DNA of 64,000 nucleotides from an uncultured Bacilli bacterium. GTDB taxonomy: Bacteria; Bacillota_I; Bacilli_A; RF39; UBA660. The translations under genes were made by a program, and so were the position numbers. The notes under the pieces are model-generated. The model was given only the letters and a program-made list of their open reading frames with translations. It ran no database searches and was not told the origin of the DNA. The stretch is taken from the NCBI GenBank assembly GCA_910589335.1, contig CAJUTW010000001.1:8910-72909 (forward strand). Direction: 5' to 3'. Shown here in pieces: positions 25,177 to 32,185 of the stretch (within the stretch, counting starts at the first letter, position 1; each line of letters opens with the position of its first letter).

Positions 25177-26304
25177 ATGAATGATAAGTTAGATTTAGCT
25201 AAAAATAATTTTTTAAATAAAGAAAAAAATTTAAGTTGTTATGCAACTAAAAGTAGTGATGCTATTAGAATAGAAGAAGATAAGTCTTTAAATGATATAC
25301 GTCCTAATTTTTTTCATGATATAGATAAAATTATATATTCTCTTAGTTATATGAGATATTTAGATAAAACTCAAGTTTTTTCGCGAATAGAAAATGATCA
25401 TATTAGTAAAAGAATAACACATGTGCAAATGGTTAGTAAAATAGCAAGAACGATTGGTAGGGCACTAAACTTAAATGAGGATTTAATCGAGGCAATTGCA
25501 CTGGGACATGATATAGGACATACTCCTTTAGGACATTTTGGAGAGACTTTATTAAATGAAATATCATTAAGAGAGCTAAATCTTTATTTTGCACATAATA
25601 TACAGAGTGTTAGACATTTAATGAGTGTTGAAAATAATGGAAGGGGTTTCAACTTAAGTATTCAAGTTTTAGATGGGATAATGTGTCATAATGGAGAGAT
25701 GCTTAATTCAAAATATGAACCTGTAAAAAAAGATACTGTAGAATTTTTAAGAGATTATGAATTATCATATAAAGATTTAGAAACATCTAGAAAGATGCAT
25801 CCTATGACATTAGAAGGTTGTGTTGTAAGAATTAGTGATATTATAGGGTATATAGGTAGAGATATAGAAGATGCTGTTAGACTAAATAGAATTAAATTAG
25901 AAGACATTCCTTCAAATATTACAAATGTACTAGGTAAGACTAATAGTTCAATTGTAAATACAATAGTTTTAGATATCATTGAAAATAGTATTAATAAACC
26001 CTATATTAAAATGAGTGATAAAGTTTTTAAAGCTTTATTTGAACTTAAAAAATTTAATTATAAAAATATTTATGATTATAGTTTAAAATTGGAAGATAAA
26101 GAATATTATAGAAAAGGTATGAATAAAATATTTGATAGATATTTAAAAGATATTGAAAATAAAAATTATGATAGTATAATTTTTAAAATATTTTTAAATG
26201 ACCAAGTTGATAAATATAATAAAGAAACTAGTGATAAGAGAAAAGTTATTGATTTTATAGCTGGAATGACTGATGAGTTATTTTTTAAAGAAATTGAGAA
26301 GTAA
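25177..26304 (+). CDS. dgt: dGTP triphosphohydrolase-like HD protein
   Basis: 375 residues of the dNTPase (Dgt/SAMHD1-like) HD superfamily, which hydrolyses dNTPs to deoxynucleosides and triphosphate. Visible: RYLDKTQVFSRIENDHISKRITHVQMVSKIAR (substrate and first His region), AIALGHDIGHTPLGHFGE with the HD pair at about 111-112, HNIQSVRHL, and DGIMCHNGE with a further metal His. GCVVRISDIIGYIGRDIEDAV supplies the final Asp. It starts 11 bases after the preceding small gene. A strong promoter for greA lies about 80 bases downstream. Confidence 0.88.
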   Translation: MNDKLDLAKNNFLNKEKNLSCYATKSSDAIRIEEDKSLNDIRPNFFHDIDKIIYSLSYMRYLDKTQVFSRIENDHISKRITHVQMVSKIARTIGRALNLNEDLIEAIALGHDIGHTPLGHFGETLLNEISLRELNLYFAHNIQSVRHLMSVENNGRGFNLSIQVLDGIMCHNGEMLNSKYEPVKKDTVEFLRDYELSYKDLETSRKMHPMTLEGCVVRISDIIGYIGRDIEDAVRLNRIKLEDIPSNITNVLGKTNSSIVNTIVLDIIENSINKPYIKMSDKVFKALFELKKFNYKNIYDYSLKLEDKEYYRKGMNKIFDRYLKDIENKNYDSIIFKIFLNDQVDKYNKETSDKRKVIDFIAGMTDELFFKEIEK

Positions 26305-26386
26305 TAGTAAATTTTTGTAAAGAAAGAAAAGTTTATAGAAAAATTTAATATACTTGAATAGGCTTTATTAAAATATTTTATATAAC

Positions 26387-26415
26387 TTGAAATATGAAAA
26401 AAAATGTGCTATACT
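26387..26415 (+). promoter_or_regulatory. Sigma-A promoter for greA
   Basis: TTGAAA (26387-26392) and TATACT (26410-26415) with a 17-base spacer, 59 bases before the start. A small hairpin (TCTAG/CTAGA, about 26429-26443) lies in the leader. Confidence 0.8.
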
Positions 26416-26473
26416 TTAGCATGTTGAATCTAGATATACCTAGAAAAAGCTAATTAAAACAGAGGTGATGAAA

Positions 26474-26944
26474 ATGGGAAGTAAGAATACAGTTTATTTA
26501 ACACAGGAAGGGTTAGACGATTTAAAAAAGGAATTAGATAATTTAATAAACGTACGCCGCCCAGAAAATATACAAGCTATAAAAGAAGCAAGATCTTTAG
26601 GAGACTTATCTGAAAATGCAGAATATGATGCTGCTAGAAATGAACAAGCTCAAATAGAAGGTAGAATTCAACAATTAGAGAAGATGTTAGAAAATGTATC
26701 TATTATTACTGAAGTAACTACAGATAAAGTAGGAATAGGTAATACAGTTTCAATTAAATATGTTGATGATGATGAAGAAGATGAATATAAAATTGTTGGT
26801 AGTCAAGAAGCTGATCCATTTGAGAGTAAAATCTCTAATGAGAGTCCAATTGCTCAAGCATTATTTGAACATAAAGTTGGAGATATTGTTACTGTTGAAA
26901 GTCCAAATGGAAACTACGATATAGAAATTATAGAAATAAGCTAA
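26474..26944 (+). CDS. greA: Transcription elongation factor GreA
   Basis: 156 residues from ATG 26474; AGAGGTG at 26461-26467 fixes this start rather than the ATG at 26468 or the GTG inside the ribosome site. The coiled coil carries the catalytic tip GDLSENAEYDAARNEQAQ with the Asp and Glu that coordinate the second Mg2+ in RNA polymerase. The C-terminal domain ends ESPNGNYDIEIIEI. GreA enters the secondary channel and triggers cleavage of backtracked RNA. It is the last gene of the conserved Bacilli block. Compare with the altered paralogue at 10146-10679. Confidence 0.96.
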   Translation: MGSKNTVYLTQEGLDDLKKELDNLINVRRPENIQAIKEARSLGDLSENAEYDAARNEQAQIEGRIQQLEKMLENVSIITEVTTDKVGIGNTVSIKYVDDDEEDEYKIVGSQEADPFESKISNESPIAQALFEHKVGDIVTVESPNGNYDIEIIEIS

Positions 26945-26998
26945 ATTTCGACATAATAATTTGTAAAGATAATTTATTCTAAATACAGGTGATGTATT

Positions 26999-27898
26999 AT
27001 GAAAAAAATTATCTTTATTTTTTTTATTTTTCTTTTAATTAACTTTTTTATTTTTAGATATGATGGAGTTAGTAAAACTAAAATTAAAGACTCATTACAA
27101 GAAGAAATAATGCCTATTAGAAATAGAGAAGGAGATTTTTTAGGGATAATATCTGTTATAACTATACCTAAAGATATGAAAGATAAAACAATTAAAATAA
27201 ATTCAAGTATTTTTGGAGGAATAAATGAATTTAAAAATATGGAAGAAGGGTCTAATTTAATTCAGTTAAAAATTATTAATAAATCTAAATATAAGTATAA
27301 ATATATTAAAAATTCTTTAAAAATAAGTACAGTAGATAATAAAGATAATTCTAATTATAATACTAAAGTAAAAGGATTTGATAAATTATATATAACAGAT
27401 GATTTTTTACCATATAGAGTTAATAATACAGCTATTAAAGAATTAGACTTAGATAATCCTAATTATAAGAATATTGATAATAGATTAAAAGAGATTGGTT
27501 ATAGAGGGATTTGTGAAATAGATAAATACTATCTAGATTTTTATAATAAAAAGTATAATTTAAATATAGATAAATTAGAAAAGTTTTCTAATTCAATAAT
27601 GAAAGAAATATTTGATGGAGAATCTTTAAAAGAATTTGAAAATAATAAAAAAATAGTTTCTTTAGCATATTATTATTTTTATAACAATATATTAACTTTT
27701 ACTTTTAATAATAAGACTAAGAGTATTAAAAATTATATGGATGATTTAAATTTTAATAAAAAGTTTATTAATATAAAGAAAAAAAGTGAAGTGAAAATAA
27801 AAGATATGAGTTTAAATGTTAGTGATAAATATATGAGTGATGCTTTTAATAGTTATAAATATATTGGGAAATTTGAATTTAGATTAAATCGCTCTTAG
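26999..27898 (+). CDS. Secreted or membrane-anchored protein of unknown function
   Basis: 299 residues. A hydrophobic N-terminus (about 3-19) is a signal anchor; no lipobox. The rest is Lys/Asn/Asp-rich and appears to have two parts: a strand-rich region (IISVITIPKDMKDKTIKIN ... LIQLKIINKSKYKYKYI) and a helical region (about 150-230). AGGTGATG precedes the ATG. It stands between greA and the large secretion/pilus locus. A terminator overlaps its end, so it is not cotranscribed with that locus. No family recognised. Confidence 0.6.
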   Translation: MKKIIFIFFIFLLINFFIFRYDGVSKTKIKDSLQEEIMPIRNREGDFLGIISVITIPKDMKDKTIKINSSIFGGINEFKNMEEGSNLIQLKIINKSKYKYKYIKNSLKISTVDNKDNSNYNTKVKGFDKLYITDDFLPYRVNNTAIKELDLDNPNYKNIDNRLKEIGYRGICEIDKYYLDFYNKKYNLNIDKLEKFSNSIMKEIFDGESLKEFENNKKIVSLAYYYFYNNILTFTFNNKTKSIKNYMDDLNFNKKFINIKKKSEVKIKDMSLNVSDKYMSDAFNSYKYIGKFEFRLNRS

Positions 27899-27911
27899 TA
27901 GTGATTTTTTT
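27886..27911 (+). terminator. Intrinsic terminator overlapping the gene end
   Basis: AAATCGCT (27886-27893) pairs with AGTGATTT (27900-27907) with one G-T pair, followed by Ts to 27911. The left arm lies within the last codons of the preceding gene. Confidence 0.65.
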
Positions 27912-27974
27912 CTTTAAAAAAATATTAAAATAATGTATACTTAGAATAGATAATAATAAGGGAGCGTTGATATT

Positions 27975-29528
27975 GTGATTATTAGGAAACCTTATGCTTT
28001 TTTAATTAAAAATTTTAAGAAGCTACATATATTTTTACTTTTATTAAGTTTATTTGTTGCTTATAAATTGATAAATGTAAGTAGTTTTATTAATGAATTT
28101 ATGAATTTGGGTATATATGATGCTTTTAATGAACCAATAAGTAAGCATATTTCATTTTTACTTTCTTTATCAATTTTGTTGTTAATTGTTGGATCTATTT
28201 CTATTCTTTTACTTTTAAGACATAAAAAGAAACCTTGGAAAATATATTTAGTTCCTTTTTTTGAGTATTTAGCTTTATTCTTTGTACTTGGAATGGTTAA
28301 AAGTTTTTTTGCTAATTATACAAATGATATTGAAACTACAGATTTAAGATTATCAAGAGACTTATTATTTATTTTTATATTTTTACAATTACCAGCAATA
28401 TTTATATATGGAATGAGAGTATTTGGTCTTGATATTTCGAAATTTAATTTTAATATGGATCAGGAGTTTTTAGAGTTAAGTGAAGCTGATAGAGAAGAAG
28501 TTGAAATTAGTATAAATGTTGATAAACATTCTTTTAAGCGATTGTTTAAGAAATTTATTAGAAATATTAATTATTTTTATTTAGAACATAAAGGTATATG
28601 TAGAATTGTTTTAGTATTTATTGGACTTTTTATAGTTTATAATTCTTATAAATTTATTTTTGTTAATAATAGAAGTTATACAGAGGGAGATTTATATAGT
28701 GCTAATGGGTATAGTATAAAAATTAATAAAAGTTATTTTACTAATAAAGATTATAATGGAAATGTTATTAGTAATAAAAGTAATTTTGTAATACTTAGTT
28801 TGACTATTAAAAATAATAGTGTTCCTAGAAAATTAAATTTAGATAATTTTCATATAAAGAATGGAGTTAAAGATTATACTACTACTAGAAAAATGTATGC
28901 TAAAGAATTTGAAGATTTAGGAAATGCTAGTGATTCTTCAAAGGAATTAAAAAGAGATGAAGTTTTTGAAGTAATTATAATATATAAAGTAGATAAGGAT
29001 TTAAAGAAAGAGAATTTTGTTTTATTTTATCAAGAGTTTGATGATAGTCATAAATTAAGAAAGATTAAGCTTAATTTGGAAGATTTACGAGAGATTAAAG
29101 AAGAGAAAGAATTAGTGCTTGGTGATGATTTAGAAGTAGATGTTTATAAGAAGAAAGATACAATTAGTTTTAATTATTTAGAATTTCTTAATACAGCTTC
29201 ATATGTATCTAGAAGGTGTAGTGGTTCTAATTGTGAAAGAATTACTGAGGAATTTAGTGTAGATGAGAATTTTAAAATATTACTATTAGAGTTTGGTTCA
29301 TTAGAGTATGAAGCCAAAAATATGATTGACTTTTTAACTAAGTATGGTAAAATTGTCTATAAGGATAGTGAAGGTAAAGTAAGGACTTTAAAGTATGAAA
29401 ATCCTATAAAAAAGAACTATTATGGAAAGAGTATCTTTATAAAGGTTCCAAAAGAAGTAGAAGGTTCAGAAGAAGTAAAACTTTTATTTACGATTAGAAA
29501 TAAAAAACATTCGTATAGATTGGTCTAG
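27975..29528 (+). CDS. Multi-pass membrane protein with DUF4352-like external domain
   Basis: 517 residues from GTG 27975 (GGGAG upstream). Four membrane helices in the first part (about 15-140), another at about 205-230, then an external beta-rich domain (about 240-370) with the pattern GYSIKINKSYFTNKDY ... NFVILSLTIKNNSVPRKLNL, like the DUF4352 / immunoglobulin-type fold of Firmicute surface proteins. The C-terminal part has a CSGSNC cysteine pair. It is the first gene of the Tad/type IV secretion locus, nine bases before the next gene. Role unknown; a scaffold or surface sensor is a guess. Confidence 0.65.
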   Translation: MIIRKPYAFLIKNFKKLHIFLLLLSLFVAYKLINVSSFINEFMNLGIYDAFNEPISKHISFLLSLSILLLIVGSISILLLLRHKKKPWKIYLVPFFEYLALFFVLGMVKSFFANYTNDIETTDLRLSRDLLFIFIFLQLPAIFIYGMRVFGLDISKFNFNMDQEFLELSEADREEVEISINVDKHSFKRLFKKFIRNINYFYLEHKGICRIVLVFIGLFIVYNSYKFIFVNNRSYTEGDLYSANGYSIKINKSYFTNKDYNGNVISNKSNFVILSLTIKNNSVPRKLNLDNFHIKNGVKDYTTTRKMYAKEFEDLGNASDSSKELKRDEVFEVIIIYKVDKDLKKENFVLFYQEFDDSHKLRKIKLNLEDLREIKEEKELVLGDDLEVDVYKKKDTISFNYLEFLNTASYVSRRCSGSNCERITEEFSVDENFKILLLEFGSLEYEAKNMIDFLTKYGKIVYKDSEGKVRTLKYENPIKKNYYGKSIFIKVPKEVEGSEEVKLLFTIRNKKHSYRLV

Positions 29529-29536
29529 GAGGCTTT

Positions 29537-31336
29537 ATGGAAAAGAAAATTATAAGAAATATTAAAATTTTAATTGTGGTTGCTTTAATAGCAGCCTTTG
29601 TGTGGTTTATAGTAGTATCTCCAATGATAACATTTCATAAAAATGAGGAAAGTTTAGAAAATGCAGCAAAAAGATATTTTGAAATAAATAAAGAACAGTT
29701 ACCAACAGGAGAGAGAGTTAAGACAATTACTTTAAAAGAATTATATAATGATTCATATTTAAAAGAAGATTTTTATTCTCCTTATAGTAAGAAAAGTTGT
29801 TCTATTACAAATAGTTGGGTAAAGGTTAGAAGAGAAAATAATGAATTTAAATACTATGTATATTTAGATTGTGGAATACTTAATTCTAAAATAGATCATG
29901 ATGGACCAGATATTAAGTTAAATGGAGATAGTAAGATTACTTTGGGTGTTGATGAAGTATATAAAGAACTAGGAGTTAAAAGTGTAGTTGATAATAACGA
30001 TGGAAAACTAGATGTTAAAGATGTAACTATAAAAGGAAAAGTAGATACAAGTAAGATTGGTACTTATGAAATAGAATATATAGCTTTTGATAAACTTAGT
30101 AATAAAACTGTTGTCACTAGAGAAGTTAGTGTTGTTAAAAAAATTAAAAATGTTGTTAAAAAAGATTTAGGAAATGTTACTAATTATTCTGGAAATCCAA
30201 CTAACAATTATATTATGTTATCAAATATGATTTTTAGAATATTTGGATTAGATGATAATGATAATGTTATTATAGTAGCTGATCAAGATATTGCTAATGT
30301 TAATCATTCTAAGTTAGACAAATGGTTAAATTATTATTATAAGCATTTAAATAGTGATGCTAAAAAAATGCTTGTTAAAAGTAAATTCTGTAATATGGAT
30401 ATTACTGATAATACTTTAGATACTTTACAATGTAATAGTTATACGAAAGAGAAAAATGTATATATTCCTTCTATAGTAGAAGTTAATAAAGCACAAGCAG
30501 GAGATACTAATTTTATGAAGACTTTTACAATGTCTTGGGTTTCTAATAAGAAAAGTGATAAGGAAGCATATGTTACTAGAAAATATTTTGTTGGTGATGC
30601 AGCTGGTAAAAGTTTTTTAAGTTACAATATTGATGATAATTATGGGGTAAGACCTATGATGATTATGAATGGTAATACTAATATTCTTGGAGGAGATGGT
30701 TCGTTTTTAAATCCATATTATTTTGAAGATATTAATATAGGAGCTACTAGTAGTTTAGTTAATGAGAGAAAAACTGGTGAGTATATTGAAGATCATGGTA
30801 CATTATGGAGAATAATTGATACTATGGATGATGGTACTACAAAAGTTATTACAGTAGATACTTTAGGATATGGTATGGATAGTCCAAAGATTTATACTGA
30901 GGCAGAAATTATTAAATATAATCCAAATAATAAAAATAATATAGCTTATTATATCAATAATAATTTAAATGATTATGTTGATACAAGTAATTTTGTTAAT
31001 CATGAAATAGAGGTTCCTATTTATAAAGATAAAATAATTTATGGAAAAGAAATAGAAACAAAAAAATATAAAGTTAAACTTTCTGCTCCAAATATGTATG
31101 AAATGTTTAGTGCACAATCTGCAACTGAAAAATTTGCAAATTCACGTTCATATTGGTTATTAAATACTTCTAATACTAAAAGAAAAACAGGAGCAATTAC
31201 TGATATAGGAGTTCCTGTTAATGAAGAAATGCAATTGTATGATACTTATGGATTCCGATTAGTTGCTTATTTGAAAAAGGATAAAGTTATAGTTAGTGGA
31301 GAAGGTACTTATTATTATCCATATATAATAAAATAG
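29537..31336 (+). CDS. Single-pass surface protein: pilin-like N-terminus, Ig-like domain, two repeated C-terminal domains
   Basis: 599 residues. A membrane helix (about 8-28) is followed by a pilin-like stretch (ENAAKRYFEINKEQLP ... YVYLDCG), then a DUF5011-type Ig-like domain (about 115-195, PDIKLNGDSKITLGVDEVYKELGV ... GTYEIEYIAFD). Two copies of one domain follow: one ending YGVRPMMIMNGNT with GGDGSFLNPYYF, the second starting GTLWRIIDT and ending YGFRLVAYLKK with SGEGTYYYPYI. The 53197-54411 product has the same anchor, the same pilin-like stretch and one copy of the repeated domain. Probable external component of the secretion/pilus apparatus; function inferred from position only. Confidence 0.7.
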   Translation: MEKKIIRNIKILIVVALIAAFVWFIVVSPMITFHKNEESLENAAKRYFEINKEQLPTGERVKTITLKELYNDSYLKEDFYSPYSKKSCSITNSWVKVRRENNEFKYYVYLDCGILNSKIDHDGPDIKLNGDSKITLGVDEVYKELGVKSVVDNNDGKLDVKDVTIKGKVDTSKIGTYEIEYIAFDKLSNKTVVTREVSVVKKIKNVVKKDLGNVTNYSGNPTNNYIMLSNMIFRIFGLDDNDNVIIVADQDIANVNHSKLDKWLNYYYKHLNSDAKKMLVKSKFCNMDITDNTLDTLQCNSYTKEKNVYIPSIVEVNKAQAGDTNFMKTFTMSWVSNKKSDKEAYVTRKYFVGDAAGKSFLSYNIDDNYGVRPMMIMNGNTNILGGDGSFLNPYYFEDINIGATSSLVNERKTGEYIEDHGTLWRIIDTMDDGTTKVITVDTLGYGMDSPKIYTEAEIIKYNPNNKNNIAYYINNNLNDYVDTSNFVNHEIEVPIYKDKIIYGKEIETKKYKVKLSAPNMYEMFSAQSATEKFANSRSYWLLNTSNTKRKTGAITDIGVPVNEEMQLYDTYGFRLVAYLKKDKVIVSGEGTYYYPYIIK

Positions 31337-31351
31337 TTAGGAGTAAGTAGT

Positions 31352-32185
31352 ATGGCTAGAAAGAAAAAGAAAAATAAATATAAAATATTTGTGTGTTTTG
31401 TTATTTTTTCTATACTTTTATTTGGTTTTATAGGTCTTCTATTATTTAAAAAATATTTTAAAGTTGAAGAAAGTATTTTTGAAATTGAATCAAGAAGTAG
31501 TAATGTAGTAGAAAATAAGAAAAAAGATAATGATGAATATGAGACGATAGGATGGTTGAGGGTACAAGGTACAAATATAGATTGTCCTATAATAACTGGA
31601 AAAACTGAATTATATAAATATCCTGTTGAGCTTGAGAATTATGGTTGGATGACAAATAAGGATAGAAAAAATTATAATGTCATGAATATATTTGGTCATA
31701 ATATTTTCAATTTAGGACCTTCTCCTAAAAAAAGTTCAAATAATTTTAAACGGTTTGAAGAGTTAATGAATTTTATTTATCATGATTTTGCACAAGAAAA
31801 TAAATATATACAATTTACAATTAATGGAAAAGATTATGTTTATAAAATATTTTCAGTAAGTATTATTTATGCTTCTGATGTTGATATGTTTCCTGAAGGA
31901 GAATATAGTAAGCAAGAGAAAAAAGATTATATTAAATTACTTAGAGATAATAGTATTTATGATTATGATGTTGATGTATTAGAAGAAGATGATTTAATTT
32001 CTATTGTAACTTGTACTAGATTTTTAGGAACTGATGCATATAGAGATATTCTTGTTAGTGGTAGACTTGTGAGAGATGATGAAAAAATCTATAATAATTA
32101 TTCTGTTGATAAAAATAATAATTATAAAAAAATAGATAAAGTTTTGAAAGGTGATGATAATAATGAAGAAATTGGTTCTGCCTAA
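31352..32185 (+). CDS. Class B-like sortase
   Basis: 277 residues. N-terminal membrane helix (about 11-30), a spacer, then a sortase barrel starting YETIGWLRVQGTNIDCPIITGK. Catalytic His is in NIFGHNIF (about 114), Cys in SIVTCTR (about 221) and Arg in RDILVSGRL. The motif IGWL and the spacing match class B enzymes, which anchor proteins to peptidoglycan or build small pili. No clear sorting signal (LPxTG or NPxTN with a membrane tail) is seen in any protein of this window, so the substrate is unknown. It overlaps the next gene by 23 bases. Confidence 0.88.
   Translation: MARKKKKNKYKIFVCFVIFSILLFGFIGLLLFKKYFKVEESIFEIESRSSNVVENKKKDNDEYETIGWLRVQGTNIDCPIITGKTELYKYPVELENYGWMTNKDRKNYNVMNIFGHNIFNLGPSPKKSSNNFKRFEELMNFIYHDFAQENKYIQFTINGKDYVYKIFSVSIIYASDVDMFPEGEYSKQEKKDYIKLLRDNSIYDYDVDVLEEDDLISIVTCTRFLGTDAYRDILVSGRLVRDDEKIYNNYSVDKNNNYKKIDKVLKGDDNNEEIGSA

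Noticed and set aside
29537..31336. LPTGE string (LPxTG-like) in the surface protein
   Set aside because: It is near the N-terminus (about residue 52), is not in LPxTG form and has no following hydrophobic and basic tail.
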